Assembly (NCBI GenBank): GCA_016201045.1
Contig: JACQDM010000001.1
Span: forward strand, 248,001-312,000
Length of the DNA stretch: 64,000 nucleotides
From: Afipia sp.
Lineage (GTDB): Bacteria; Pseudomonadota; Alphaproteobacteria; Rhizobiales; Xanthobacteraceae
Direction of reading: 5' to 3'
Shown here one piece after another: positions 43,567-52,668 of the stretch. A model generated the notes under the pieces. It saw nothing but the letters and a program-made list of their open reading frames with translations. It did not search any database and was not told the DNA's origin. The position numbers and the translations under genes were made by a program. The number at the start of each line of letters is the position of its first letter. Position 1 is the stretch's first letter.

Positions 43567-46524
43567 ATGACGAAGCAAACAACCGCTGCGGAAAGCACGA
43601 TTGCGAGCCGCCTCAGGCGCGAAATCTCGGGCGATGTGCTGTTCGATTCCTTCGATCGCGGCCGCTACGCGACCGATGCCTCGTTCTACCAGATCGTGCC
43701 TTTCGGCGTGGTGATCCCCCGCACCGTGGACGACGCGCTGCGCGCGATGGCGATTGCGCGCGACGACGGCCGCATCGTTACGCCGCGCGGCGGCGGCACG
43801 TCTCAGTGCGGCCAGACGATCAACGACGGCATCGTCATCGATGTCTCGAAATATCTCAACAAGCTGATTTCGGTGGACGTCGAAAAGCGCACTTGCATCG
43901 TCGAGCCGGGCATCGTGCTCGATGACCTGAATCGACAACTGAAGAAGCATGGGTTGTGGTTTCCGGTCGATGTGTCCACCGCTTCGCGCGCGACCATCGG
44001 CGGCATGGCCGGCAACAATTCGTGCGGCGGACGTTCCTTGCGCTACGGCACCATGCGCGACAACACCATTGCAATGGATGCAGCACTGGCCGACGGCACG
44101 CTCCTGCACTTCGGCGAAGTGAAACGCGACAGCGCGTGGGAGAATTCAGAACAGCCGGGCCGTGACCTGTTTCGCGACATGCTGGCGCTCGGCGAACGCG
44201 AGGCGAGCGAGATCGAAGCGCGCTTTCCTCACGTACAGCGCCGCGTCGGCGGCTACAATCTCGACGCGCTGACGCCGAAGCCGATCAACAATCTCGCTCA
44301 TCTGCTCGTTGGTTCCGAAGGCACCCTCGCCTTCACCACGCGCGTCGAACTCAAATTGTGGCCGCTGATCGGACCCAAAGTCTTCGGCGTCTGCCATTTC
44401 GGCAGTTTCTATGAAGCGATGGACGCTGCGCAACATCTGGTAAAACTGAAACCCATCGCAGTCGAACTGGTGGACCGCACGATGATTGCGCTCGGCCGCG
44501 ACATCGCGATGTTCCGCCCGACCATCGACGCGGTGGTGAAAGGCGATCCGGATGCGCTTCTGATCGTCGAATTTGCCGAAGACGAGCAATCGGAAAATAT
44601 CCGCAAGCTGAAAGACCTCGCCGACACGATGGCCTCGCTCGGTTTCGGCTGGGACAAGCCGCAGCGCAAATGGGGCGGCGTGGTCGATGTAATCGAGCCT
44701 GCGACGCAAGCCGCGATCACGGATTTCCGCACCTCCGGCCTCAACGTGATGATGTCGATGAAGCAGGAAGGCAAACCCGTTTCGTTCGTCGAGGATTGCG
44801 CGGTACCGCTTCCGTATCTCGCCGACTACACCGAACGGCTGAACAAAATTTTCGAGAAGCACGGCACGCGCGGCACGATGTACGCGCACGCCTCCGAAGG
44901 CTGCCTGCATGTGCGGCCGGTGTTGAATTTGAAACTCGATAAGGATGCGAAGGCCATGCGCGCCATCGCCGAAGAAACGTTTGCGATGGTGCGCGAATAT
45001 AAAGGCTCGCATTCCGGCGAGCACGGCGACGGCATCGTTCGCTCCGAATTCCACGAGACGATGTTCGGCCCACGCATTGTGCGCGATTTCGAGCGGGTGA
45101 AGGAACGCTTCGATCCCGGCAACACGCTCAATCCTGGCAAAATCGTCCACGCGCCGAAAATGGACGACCGCTCGCTGTTTCGCTACGCGCTCGGTTACGA
45201 AGTCGAGAACTTCAAAACCGAACTGGATTGGTCCGCCTATCCGGGTGCCGCCGGTGGATTTCAGGGCGCGGTCGAGATGTGCAACAACAACGGTGCCTGC
45301 CGCAAGCTGGAAGGCGGCGTGATGTGTCCATCCTATCGCGCCACGCGCAATGAGCAGGATGTGACGCGCGGGCGCGCCAACACGCTGCGGCTTGCAATTT
45401 CCGGTCAGCTTGGACCTGACGCTTTATCATCCGACGAGATGATGGAGACAATGAAGCTGTGCGTCTCCTGCAAGGCGTGCCGGCACGAGTGCCCGACCGG
45501 CGTCGACATGGCAAAGATGAAAATCGAAGTACTGGCTGCGCGTGTTGCCCAACATGGCCTCACATTGCGCGACCGCCTCGTCGGCTATCTGCCGCGCTAC
45601 GCCGCTCGAGCGGCGGAATTCGCGTGGCTCGCGAACCTTCGCAACAAAAGTTACCTTCTGCGCTGGTTGCTCGAGAAAATTGCCGGGATCAGCGCGGCGC
45701 GCAAGCTGCCGGAATTCCGCAGTGATATTTTTGCGCCGGGCGCGGATGTTTTCGGCCCGGCGAATGGCCGCGAGATCGTTTTGTTCGCCGACACGTTCAA
45801 CCGCGCCTATGAGCGCGAAAATCTCGACGCGGCGCTGCGTGTGCTCGTCGACGGCGGCTGGCGCGTCCATATTCCCCGCCCGTCCGATGGCGGACGGCCG
45901 TTGTGCTGCGGACGCACTTTCCTTTCCGCAGGTCTGGTCGGCGAAGCGCGCGCCGAGCTTGCGCGCGTTGTCGAGACGCTGCGTCCGTTCGCCGAACGCG
46001 GCGTTCCCATCGTCGGGCTTGAACCAAGCTGTCTTCTAACCTTGCGCGACGAATTGCAATCGCTGCGCAACGACGATGCAGCCAAGGCGATCGGCGCGAA
46101 CGCACTGCTGTTCGAGGAATTTCTCGTGCGCGAGGCCGAAGCCGGACATCTGCAACTCAAGCTCGGCGCTGTCGTCAAGACAGCATATGTCCACGGCCAC
46201 TGCCATCAAAAGTCGTTCGGCGCCTTTGCGCCGGTTGAGAAAATCCTGCGCCTTGTCCCCAGCTTGAAGGTCGAGACGATTCAATCGAGCTGCTGCGGCA
46301 TGGCGGGTGCCTTCGGCTACGGCGCGGAGACCTATGATGTTTCGATGCAGATGGCGGAAGCCTCACTGCTGCCCGCCGTTCGCAAGGCGGATGCCGACGC
46401 ACTGATCGTCGCCGACGGCACTTCCTGCCGCCATCAGATCAAGGATGGCTCGGGCCGAAACGCGTTGCACGTTGCGCGCGTCCTTGCCATAAGCCTCGAC
46501 AACAACGCCACAACGCTTCATTAA
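43567..46524 (+). CDS. Fused FAD/4Fe-4S dehydrogenase (GlcD-GlcF/D-LDH-like)
   Basis: About 985 residues. Residues about 40-270 are the FAD PCMH-type domain (PP-loop 'TPRGGGTSQCGQ'), and about 270-540 the FAD oxidase C-terminal domain with 'HSGEHGDGIVRSE'. Around residue 580-650 are two Fe-S clusters, the second 'CVSCKACRHECP'. Residues about 720-985 carry two CCG motifs ('LCCGRTFLS', 'SCCGMAGAFGY'). It oxidises a D-2-hydroxyacid (lactate, glycolate or similar) and passes electrons to the membrane pool; the exact substrate is unknown. The start may be GTG 43558 or ATG 43567. A GlcG-like gene follows. Confidence 0.93.
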   Translation: MTKQTTAAESTIASRLRREISGDVLFDSFDRGRYATDASFYQIVPFGVVIPRTVDDALRAMAIARDDGRIVTPRGGGTSQCGQTINDGIVIDVSKYLNKLISVDVEKRTCIVEPGIVLDDLNRQLKKHGLWFPVDVSTASRATIGGMAGNNSCGGRSLRYGTMRDNTIAMDAALADGTLLHFGEVKRDSAWENSEQPGRDLFRDMLALGEREASEIEARFPHVQRRVGGYNLDALTPKPINNLAHLLVGSEGTLAFTTRVELKLWPLIGPKVFGVCHFGSFYEAMDAAQHLVKLKPIAVELVDRTMIALGRDIAMFRPTIDAVVKGDPDALLIVEFAEDEQSENIRKLKDLADTMASLGFGWDKPQRKWGGVVDVIEPATQAAITDFRTSGLNVMMSMKQEGKPVSFVEDCAVPLPYLADYTERLNKIFEKHGTRGTMYAHASEGCLHVRPVLNLKLDKDAKAMRAIAEETFAMVREYKGSHSGEHGDGIVRSEFHETMFGPRIVRDFERVKERFDPGNTLNPGKIVHAPKMDDRSLFRYALGYEVENFKTELDWSAYPGAAGGFQGAVEMCNNNGACRKLEGGVMCPSYRATRNEQDVTRGRANTLRLAISGQLGPDALSSDEMMETMKLCVSCKACRHECPTGVDMAKMKIEVLAARVAQHGLTLRDRLVGYLPRYAARAAEFAWLANLRNKSYLLRWLLEKIAGISAARKLPEFRSDIFAPGADVFGPANGREIVLFADTFNRAYERENLDAALRVLVDGGWRVHIPRPSDGGRPLCCGRTFLSAGLVGEARAELARVVETLRPFAERGVPIVGLEPSCLLTLRDELQSLRNDDAAKAIGANALLFEEFLVREAEAGHLQLKLGAVVKTAYVHGHCHQKSFGAFAPVEKILRLVPSLKVETIQSSCCGMAGAFGYGAETYDVSMQMAEASLLPAVRKADADALIVADGTSCRHQIKDGSGRNALHVARVLAISLDNNATTLH

Positions 46525-46536
46525 AAGGACAATCCG

Positions 46537-46968
46537 ATGACCGACCTCACCCTCACCGTCGCCCGCAAGATCTGCGACGCCGCTCTTGCCAAGTGCCGCG
46601 AGATGAAACTGAAACCGATGTCTATCGTCGTACTCGACGCACGCGGCTGCGTGAAAACATCGATCGCCGAAGACGGCACCAGCCTGATGCGCAACGAGAT
46701 CGCCTATGGCAAGGCTTACGGCTCGCTGTCGCTGGGCATGGGGTCGCGCGCGATCTTCAAACGCGCCAACGAGCAGCCCTATTTCGTCGACGCGATCAGC
46801 ACAATGACGCGCGGCGCGATGATCCCCGTTCCGGGTGGCGTGCTCATTCAGGATAAGGGCGGCACCCTGCTCGGCGCGGTCGGCATCAGCGGCGATACAT
46901 CCGACAACGACGAAGCCGCAGCAGTAGCGGCTATCGAAGCAGCCGGCCTCACCGCCAGCACCGGCTAG
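46537..46968 (+). CDS. GlcG/HbpS-like heme-binding family protein
   Basis: A 143-residue protein with the GlcG/HbpS (PF03928) fold pattern: 'LTVARKICDAALAKCREMKLKPMSIVVLDARG' at the start and 'PGGVLIQDKGGTLLGAVGISGD' near the end. In E. coli GlcG is encoded in the glycolate operon, and here it follows a GlcD-GlcF-like dehydrogenase by 12 bases, reproducing that link. The function of the family is poorly defined. AAGGA precedes the ATG; the next gene starts 2 bases after its stop. Confidence 0.9.
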   Translation: MTDLTLTVARKICDAALAKCREMKLKPMSIVVLDARGCVKTSIAEDGTSLMRNEIAYGKAYGSLSLGMGSRAIFKRANEQPYFVDAISTMTRGAMIPVPGGVLIQDKGGTLLGAVGISGDTSDNDEAAAVAAIEAAGLTASTG

Positions 46969-46970
46969 CC

Positions 46971-48155
46971 ATGACATTTCCGCGCGCGTCGAAAGCTCTC
47001 GAGCGCTTCACGGTGCTCGATCTGACGCGCATCCGCTCGGGTCCCACCGCCGTGCGGCAACTGTCTGATTGGGGCGCGAACGTCATCAAGATCGAGGCAC
47101 CGGCCAATCTCGCCGACAGCGAACAGCCGGGCGGGCCGCGTCACGGACCGGATTTCCAGAACCTTCATCGCAACAAGCGGGCGATGACGCTTAACCTCAA
47201 GGACCCGAAAGGTCTTGAGGTGTTTAGGCGCATGGCCAAGAAAGCAGACGTCGTCGTCGAAAACTATCGTCCCGATGTAAAAACCAAACTCGGGATCGGG
47301 TACGAGAGCCTGCGCGCGATCAATCCGCGCTTGGTTTACGCGAGTATTTCCGGATTCGGCCAAGACGGCCCCTATTCCAAACGCCCCGGTTTCGACCAGA
47401 TCGCACAGGGCATGGGCGGGCTGATGTCGATCACCGGCGCGCCGGGACATGGGCCGATGCGCGCGGGAATTCCGGTCGCCGATCTCACCGCCGGATTGTT
47501 CTGTGCGCTAGGCATTCTCACGGCATTGCTGGAACGCGACGTCTCCGGTGAAGGCCAATGGGTGCAGACGTCATTGCTGCAGGCGCAGATTTTCATGCTG
47601 GATTTTCAGGGCGCGCGCTGGCTCGTGGATAGAGAGATTCCGAAACAGGCAGGCAACAACCATCCGACCAGCATTCCGACCGGCGTGTTCAAGACAAGCG
47701 ATGGATTCATTAATATCGCCACCACAGGCGGCGCAATCTGGCAGCGCTTTGCGGAAGCGATCGATGCGCCGGATCTGCTCGCGAATCCCGACTACGCGAC
47801 GACCGCTGCGCGTTCGGACAATCGCGATGCGCTCAACGCTACGATCGAAACCTATCTGACAAAGCGACCGACAAAAGAATGGGTATCCATTCTCAACGAT
47901 GGGGGCGTTCCGTGCGGTCCGATTTACACCATCGACGAAGTGTTCTCGGACGAACAGGTAAAACATCTTCACGTCGCTCAGGATGTGCCGGGTGCAAAGC
48001 ATAAACTGATCGCCCAGCCCTTCACGCTCTCGCGCACGCCGAGCCGCATGGCAGCGCGCCCGCCGCTTGTCGGCGAACAGACCAAAGAGATATTGGGCGA
48101 ATTCGGTTTCGATGGCAGCGAAATCGCAGCATTGAAGCAAAGCAAAGTCATCTAG
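46971..48155 (+). CDS. Family III CoA-transferase (CaiB/BaiF)
   Basis: A 394-residue enzyme with 'FTVLDLTRIRSGPTAVRQLSDWGANVIKIE' and the putative catalytic Asp in 'IPVADLTAGLFCALG'. It transfers CoA to a carboxylic acid, probably the product of the preceding dehydrogenase or an imported acid. It sits 2 bases after the GlcG-like gene and 23 bases before a crotonase-fold gene, so one operon is likely. Confidence 0.94.
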   Translation: MTFPRASKALERFTVLDLTRIRSGPTAVRQLSDWGANVIKIEAPANLADSEQPGGPRHGPDFQNLHRNKRAMTLNLKDPKGLEVFRRMAKKADVVVENYRPDVKTKLGIGYESLRAINPRLVYASISGFGQDGPYSKRPGFDQIAQGMGGLMSITGAPGHGPMRAGIPVADLTAGLFCALGILTALLERDVSGEGQWVQTSLLQAQIFMLDFQGARWLVDREIPKQAGNNHPTSIPTGVFKTSDGFINIATTGGAIWQRFAEAIDAPDLLANPDYATTAARSDNRDALNATIETYLTKRPTKEWVSILNDGGVPCGPIYTIDEVFSDEQVKHLHVAQDVPGAKHKLIAQPFTLSRTPSRMAARPPLVGEQTKEILGEFGFDGSEIAALKQSKVI

Positions 48156-48178
48156 ACAGAACGGCAAGGGCACTCGCC

Positions 48179-48970
48179 ATGACAAACTCCGACAAAGTCA
48201 TCTCCCGCAAGGACGGCAACGTCGGTTATCTCGTGTTCAACAATCCCGAACGCCGCAACGCGATGTCGCTCGAAATGTGGGAATCATGTTCGCGACAGAT
48301 GGCAGCCTTTGCCAAGGATCCTGACATTCGCGTCGCGGTACTGACCGGCGCAGGCGACAAGGCGTTCATCGCGGGCGCGGATATCTCCAAATTCGGTGAG
48401 GAGCGCGCCTCTGACGCGGGCGTGCGGAAATATAACGAGGCGGTCGAAGCCGCCTATGTCAGCGTGCATGATTTTCCGAAGCCGACGATTGCGATGATCC
48501 GCGGATTCTGCGTCGGCGGCGGCATGGGACTTGCGAGCTGCTGCGACCTGCGTATCTGCTCGGAAGACGCGAAGTTCGCGGTACCGGCCGCGAAGCTCGG
48601 CCTCGGCTACGGCTATTCCGGCGTCAAGCGGCTGATGGATGTGGTGGGTCCGTCGTTCACCAAGGAAATTTTCTACACCGCACGGCTATTCGATGCCGCC
48701 GAGGCCCGCACGATGGGACTCGCAAACCGCGTGGTCGGCAATGACGAGCTTCAAACCTATGTGAAGGATTACGCCGCAACGATTGCCGCCAACGCGCCGC
48801 TCACCGTCGATTCCATCAAGTTCATCGTCGGTGAGGCGCTGAAAGACGACAACAAACGCGACATGAAGCGCTGCGATGAACTGGTCAATCGGTGCTTCAA
48901 AAGCGTCGACTACGAAGAAGGCCGCAGTGCCTTCATGGAAAAGCGCAAGCCGGCCTTCAAAGGCCGCTGA
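48179..48970 (+). CDS. Crotonase-fold protein lacking both usual catalytic Glu
   Basis: A 263-residue enoyl-CoA hydratase/isomerase superfamily member. The oxyanion-hole residues are in 'KAFIAGADISKF' and 'GFCVGGGMGLASCCDLRI'. In hydratases the catalytic glutamates lie in 'GGGCELA' and 'PEI.LG'; here they read 'GGGMGLA' and 'PAAKLGLG', so both are absent. The fold and CoA binding should be intact, but the reaction is probably not simple hydration (isomerase, hydrolase or decarboxylase are options). It is downstream of a CoA-transferase and convergent with the BKACE gene. Confidence 0.9.
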   Translation: MTNSDKVISRKDGNVGYLVFNNPERRNAMSLEMWESCSRQMAAFAKDPDIRVAVLTGAGDKAFIAGADISKFGEERASDAGVRKYNEAVEAAYVSVHDFPKPTIAMIRGFCVGGGMGLASCCDLRICSEDAKFAVPAAKLGLGYGYSGVKRLMDVVGPSFTKEIFYTARLFDAAEARTMGLANRVVGNDELQTYVKDYAATIAANAPLTVDSIKFIVGEALKDDNKRDMKRCDELVNRCFKSVDYEEGRSAFMEKRKPAFKGR

Positions 48971-48972
48971 TT

Positions 48973-49857
48973 TCAGACTCTCTTTCGACCGCGAGCCGAA
49001 TCGCAAGCCTTCAGCGCTGCTCTCACTTCGGCGACGCTCGCGGGCTCGCCGCCTGCATCGCGAACGCACCGCACTGCATCCTTCACCAGCGCCGTATTGG
49101 TCTGTTTGCTTCCCCAGTTGATGTCTTCAAGGCCGACACGGACGTGCCCGCCTTTCGCGACCGCGTGCGGGATCAGCGACGTGATATCCACGCCGAGCCC
49201 CGCGATCATCCACGGTGCGCCAAGCGCACATTCTGCCAGCAACTCGAGATGCGCGTCGAGATATGCTGGGCGTGGCGGAAATCCCCACGCAAACTCGTCT
49301 GAAAACATGAAGCGATAGATCGGCGTCGGCGACGGCGGCGAGACCGACGCGAGCGCAGCCCCAAGCCGGGTGAACCCCGGCTCGTAGATCGCGTAGCTCG
49401 GATGCACGTTGTGTTCGCGCGAGATGCGCATACCTTCGAGAATATCGGCGTGCGGATTCTGATAAATGCCGCCATGCGTCAGATCTTCGAATCGCGCGAA
49501 GTGAACCGAGCCCGGATCGATCACCGCCCATTCGATCAGTCCACGCTTGGCCAATTCTGCAGTGTGACCGAAGCGGTTGATGGTCTGCTCCTGTCCGAGC
49601 GCCGGGCTTGGAATCGTCGGATAGACGATCACGTCCACTTTTGCGCGGATGCCTTCGATGATGCGCGCGTAGATTTCCCAATCGTCTTTCTGTTGCCCGG
49701 TCGTAACATCGTAAGCGTGCGCGTGGATGATCGCTGCACCGGCGTCGGCCGCTGCAATTCCATCGGCAACAATATCCTCGACCGCGACCGGGATTCCCGG
49801 CTGGCGAGCGCGGGTCCAGGGACCGTTCAACGCGGCTTCGATCCAGATCTTCGCCAT
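48973..49857 (-). CDS. Beta-keto acid cleavage enzyme (BKACE, DUF849)
   Basis: A 294-residue TIM-barrel enzyme. The zinc site pattern 'AAIIHAHAYD' (H45, H47) and 'HVRVGLEDINWG' (Glu, followed by Asp) match the Kce/BKACE family, which condenses a beta-keto acid with acetyl-CoA to give acetoacetate and a new CoA thioester. The ATG at 49857 (MAKIWIEAAL) is used; the ORF track adds an N-terminal stretch from the upstream gene. It follows a crotonase-fold gene by 16 bases on the same strand. The specific keto acid is unknown. Confidence 0.92.
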   Translation of the reverse strand: MAKIWIEAALNGPWTRARQPGIPVAVEDIVADGIAAADAGAAIIHAHAYDVTTGQQKDDWEIYARIIEGIRAKVDVIVYPTIPSPALGQEQTINRFGHTAELAKRGLIEWAVIDPGSVHFARFEDLTHGGIYQNPHADILEGMRISREHNVHPSYAIYEPGFTRLGAALASVSPPSPTPIYRFMFSDEFAWGFPPRPAYLDAHLELLAECALGAPWMIAGLGVDITSLIPHAVAKGGHVRVGLEDINWGSKQTNTALVKDAVRCVRDAGGEPASVAEVRAALKACDSARGRKRV

Positions 49858-49873
49858 CGGACTTAAGCCCTCG

Positions 49874-50653
49874 TCATTTGCCGGTCCATTTCGGCTTTCG
49901 CTTCTCGACGAATGCTGCCATGCCTTCCCTGGCATCCTGCGTCATCGACAGCGTTGCGATCTGCGCCTCCGCATAGGCGATGGCCTGATCGAACGACATC
50001 GAGGCCAGCCTATGGGTCGCGTATTTGCCGCGGCGGATAGCGGTCGGCGATTTGTCCGCAATGCGCGCGATCAGCCATTCGATTTTCGCATCCAGCTCGG
50101 CCGCCGGCGTGACATAGTTCAACAGCCCCGCCTCTCTCGCATCCGCCGCCGCGAACGGCTCGCCGGTGATGCACCATTCGCGCAAGATTCGCTCCGGCAC
50201 CATTGACTGCAGAAGACTCAAAACCTGCATCGGGTAAACGCCGACCTTCACCTCCGGCAATCCGAACACGGCGTCGCTCGACGCGACCGCAAGATCCGTC
50301 ATGCATAGCAACCCAATGCCGCCCGCCATGCAGACACCATTGACGCGCGCGATAGCAGGCTTGGTCGCGTTGTGCGCAAGCCGCAACAGATCGGCGAAGT
50401 CCAGATTGGGACGCGACAGATCATAGGCGAAGCCGCCGCCCGGCTGCAGGTCCATGCCCGCGCAAAATGCCTTCTCGCCCGCACCCGTCAGAACGATGAC
50501 CCGAACATCGTCATCCTGATGCGCGCGCCGGTAACCGTCCGCCAGTCCGGCGATGACCGTTGCATTCAGCGCGTTGCGCTTGTCCGGACGGTTAATGGTG
50601 ATCCAGAACGCGTGTCCGCGCTTTTCTTGAAGGACCAGCTTCTCATCGGACAT
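49874..50653 (-). CDS. Enoyl-CoA hydratase/isomerase family protein
   Basis: A 259-residue crotonase-fold enzyme. The oxyanion hole is in 'KAFCAGMDLQPGGGF' and 'GVCMAGGIGLLCMTDLAV'; the first Glu is replaced by Gly in 'GGIGLL', while the second is present in 'GLPEVKVGVYP'. One-Glu members are often isomerases or hydratases with altered chemistry. GAGGGG lies 8 bases ahead of the ATG at 50653, which is preferred over the ORF-track start. It is the first gene of a two-gene unit with the BKACE gene. Confidence 0.92.
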   Translation of the reverse strand: MSDEKLVLQEKRGHAFWITINRPDKRNALNATVIAGLADGYRRAHQDDDVRVIVLTGAGEKAFCAGMDLQPGGGFAYDLSRPNLDFADLLRLAHNATKPAIARVNGVCMAGGIGLLCMTDLAVASSDAVFGLPEVKVGVYPMQVLSLLQSMVPERILREWCITGEPFAAADAREAGLLNYVTPAAELDAKIEWLIARIADKSPTAIRRGKYATHRLASMSFDQAIAYAEAQIATLSMTQDAREGMAAFVEKRKPKWTGK

Positions 50654-50800
50654 GACTCTTCCCCTCAATGAACAAACGTTAATCAGCTTCACCGCTCGAT
50701 GGAACCCGGTCAAGCCGAAGTGAGTTTACCGTCGCTGACTTGAGCATTATCGCCGTGATAGGCTGCGGGACTGACATTCCCCAACACACTACTATGTATG

Positions 50801-50829
50801 AATCGCCGGACGTTTGCCCGGCGATTTTT
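50801..50829 (+). terminator. Orphan intrinsic terminator
   Basis: A 9-bp stem (AATCGCCGG / CCGGCGATT) with an 8-base loop, ending in TTTTT on the plus strand. No intact plus-strand gene lies upstream: the nearest is a minus-strand gene starting at 50653. It is either the end of a small RNA of up to about 100 bases or a leftover of a deleted gene. Confidence 0.7.
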
Positions 50830-50875
50830 GGAGACGGAATGAAGCGCTTGAGCACGACGACTTGGGCATCGATCT

Positions 50876-51087
50876 CCACTGTCACCGGCACCGGCTCCGA
50901 AATCCGTCAGCCGCTCGGCTATGCGATGGCGGGCGGTCTTTTGGTCAGTCAGGTATTGACGCTGTTCACGACGCCGGTGATCTATCTCTATCTCGATGAG
51001 TTCTCGAACAAACTGTCGAACTGGAGCCGTGGAACGGCGCCCGAAGCAAGTCCCGCACCTTCAAGCCGCAAACAGGCCGCAGAATAA
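50876..51087 (+). pseudogene. C-terminal relic of an RND efflux pump (MdtB/MdtC-like)
   Basis: About 70 codons encode '[20 protein letters not shown]' and '[17 protein letters not shown]', the last transmembrane segment of an RND inner-membrane pump, plus a short tail (SSRKQAAE). The remaining 950 or so residues of the pump are absent, and upstream residues of the open frame (50740 to about 50875) do not match any RND protein. The reading frame of the relic is still open and its stop lies 4 bases from the convergent membrane-protein gene. This is best read as the end of a deleted gene. Confidence 0.82.
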
Positions 51088-51091
51088 CGGT

Positions 51092-52552
51092 CTATTTCGC
51101 GCCGGAAGCGTTCTTCACATATACCGCCGAACTGTCGTCCGCATAAATCTTCTGCCAGCAGTTGAGACCGTCAAGCAGTTGCACGGCGGGCGTCGTGGGA
51201 TTGAACAGCACCGCGTCGATCCTGTAGTCGCTCAGGATGCGAAACAGGGCATCGGGATCCTGAAGCGAAGCCGCGCGGTGGTGATCCATCACGAATTTTT
51301 CACCGTACAGTTCTGCCCGTCCGTCGATGAAGGGCTCGACGCCCTGCGCGATCATGTAGCCGCCGAATTCGTAACCATTGAGGATGCGCACAGCCTTGCG
51401 CTCCTTCAGCGCCGCAAGCGCCTTCGCCGGAGCCTGCGAGGAAATTACTGCGTAAGAGCGATGCGTAACGAGCATTGCCGTCCCCGCCACCATGACCACG
51501 AGAGCGGCAGCAACAACCGAGAGATGGCGGGGCGATAGCGACGATGGCTTTTGCGTACTTTGCGACAGCTGCCGTGCCACCGGATTTGCAATTGCGAGCG
51601 GCACAAGAAACGCGAAGGCCTCGATGCTGCGCACATGCGTCAGCGCAAGATAGATGAGCCCGAGAAGAAGTAAAATACGCGGCGGCGTGAGCACGATACG
51701 GCGCCACAGCGCGACGAAAAAGATGCCAAGCAGACACGCTTCAAAGAGGCCGAACCGGCTGAAATTGGCCGGCTGCCATTCCGACAGAATTGTCAGCACC
51801 TCGCCGAGATCGAGAATGCTGCGCGCGGCGAGGAGCGAATTCCAGCCGTAAGGCGTGCAGAAACTCGCAAGCAGCGCCGCAACGGCGAAAGCGGCCCATC
51901 GCAATGCTAGTGATATGCGGATACGAGCATCGGCCTCCCAGGCGGCGGCGAGCGCAACCGGCGCGATCAGCGCGAGCCCGAGCACGAAGCCGCCATGAAT
52001 GTTCGCCCACAGCGCGATCAGTGGCAGCAGCCAGAACGACGGCGCGCGCTTGCCGTCGGCCGCGCTCATCAGTCCCGCAAACCATCCAACCATCAGCGGC
52101 AAAGCCAGCAGGTGCGGTCGCGCCAAGAGATGCGGCATCGACAGACCGAACGCGACCATTGCAAGGATCGTGGCGCGCGCAGTGTCGACATATTTCGTCA
52201 ATGCGCTCACAAAAATCGCGAAAGCGATTCCGATCGCCGCCGATGACAGAACGACCGGACCGGCCCAGCCCAGCTTCGAACAGGACAGGGCATGGAGCAC
52301 CTGCGCGAGCCATGACGAGGAGATCCACGGCGCGCCTTTCATCGTGAACGAATACACGTCCACATGCGGCACCGCGCGATGCTCGACGATCCAGCGCCCC
52401 ACCTCGATCTGCCAGAAAATGTCGGAGTCGCGCAGCAAATCGTTGCCGGTCGCGAGAACGAAAAAATATATGCCTGCGCCCACCCAAAGGGGCAGCAGCG
52501 CCGTGGCTGCGCCCAGGGCCTTGCGCTCTTTCGTTGCTGTTATCGATGCCAA
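51092..52552 (-). CDS. Polytopic membrane protein with C-terminal soluble domain (GT-C-like)
   Basis: A 486-residue protein with roughly ten hydrophobic segments (residues about 15-370) and a soluble C-terminal part of about 115 residues ('ILNGYEFGGYMIAQGVEPFIDGRAELYGE'). The first loop has 'LLRDSDIFWQIEVGRWIVEH', reminiscent of GT-C glycosyltransferases and their relatives, but no transferase activity is proven. The start is a TTG (52552); no in-frame ATG exists before residue 71. It follows the FecR-domain gene on the same strand and may act in export or modification of the surface products coded nearby. Confidence 0.72.
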   Translation of the reverse strand: MASITATKERKALGAATALLPLWVGAGIYFFVLATGNDLLRDSDIFWQIEVGRWIVEHRAVPHVDVYSFTMKGAPWISSSWLAQVLHALSCSKLGWAGPVVLSSAAIGIAFAIFVSALTKYVDTARATILAMVAFGLSMPHLLARPHLLALPLMVGWFAGLMSAADGKRAPSFWLLPLIALWANIHGGFVLGLALIAPVALAAAWEADARIRISLALRWAAFAVAALLASFCTPYGWNSLLAARSILDLGEVLTILSEWQPANFSRFGLFEACLLGIFFVALWRRIVLTPPRILLLLGLIYLALTHVRSIEAFAFLVPLAIANPVARQLSQSTQKPSSLSPRHLSVVAAALVVMVAGTAMLVTHRSYAVISSQAPAKALAALKERKAVRILNGYEFGGYMIAQGVEPFIDGRAELYGEKFVMDHHRAASLQDPDALFRILSDYRIDAVLFNPTTPAVQLLDGLNCWQKIYADDSSAVYVKNASGAK

Positions 52553-52668
52553 TCGACCGGCCGAGGTTTCATTGCCTGTTCAGGACGAAACCACGGGCCG
52601 GTATAATTCTTGGTAAAATTGGGCTGGAAACGGTCGCGTAAAGCCGCCAGATCAATGCCCAGGGCCAT
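52540..52668 (-). CDS. Candidate 42-aa small ORF bridging FecR and membrane-protein genes
   Basis: The frame starts at an ATG overlapping the last codons of the FecR gene and ends 13 bases inside the next gene. The non-overlapping part reads like a peptide rich in aromatic and basic residues (FQPNFTKNYTGPWFRPEQ). No good ribosome-binding site is seen; it may serve as a coupling ORF for the TTG-started gene or be chance. Confidence 0.25.
   Translation of the reverse strand: MALGIDLAALRDRFQPNFTKNYTGPWFRPEQAMKPRPVDWHR

Noticed and set aside
50740-51087. 115-aa plus-strand gene as an intact protein
   Set aside because: Its first half crosses an intrinsic terminator and has no RND similarity; only the end matches RND pumps, so it is called a relic.
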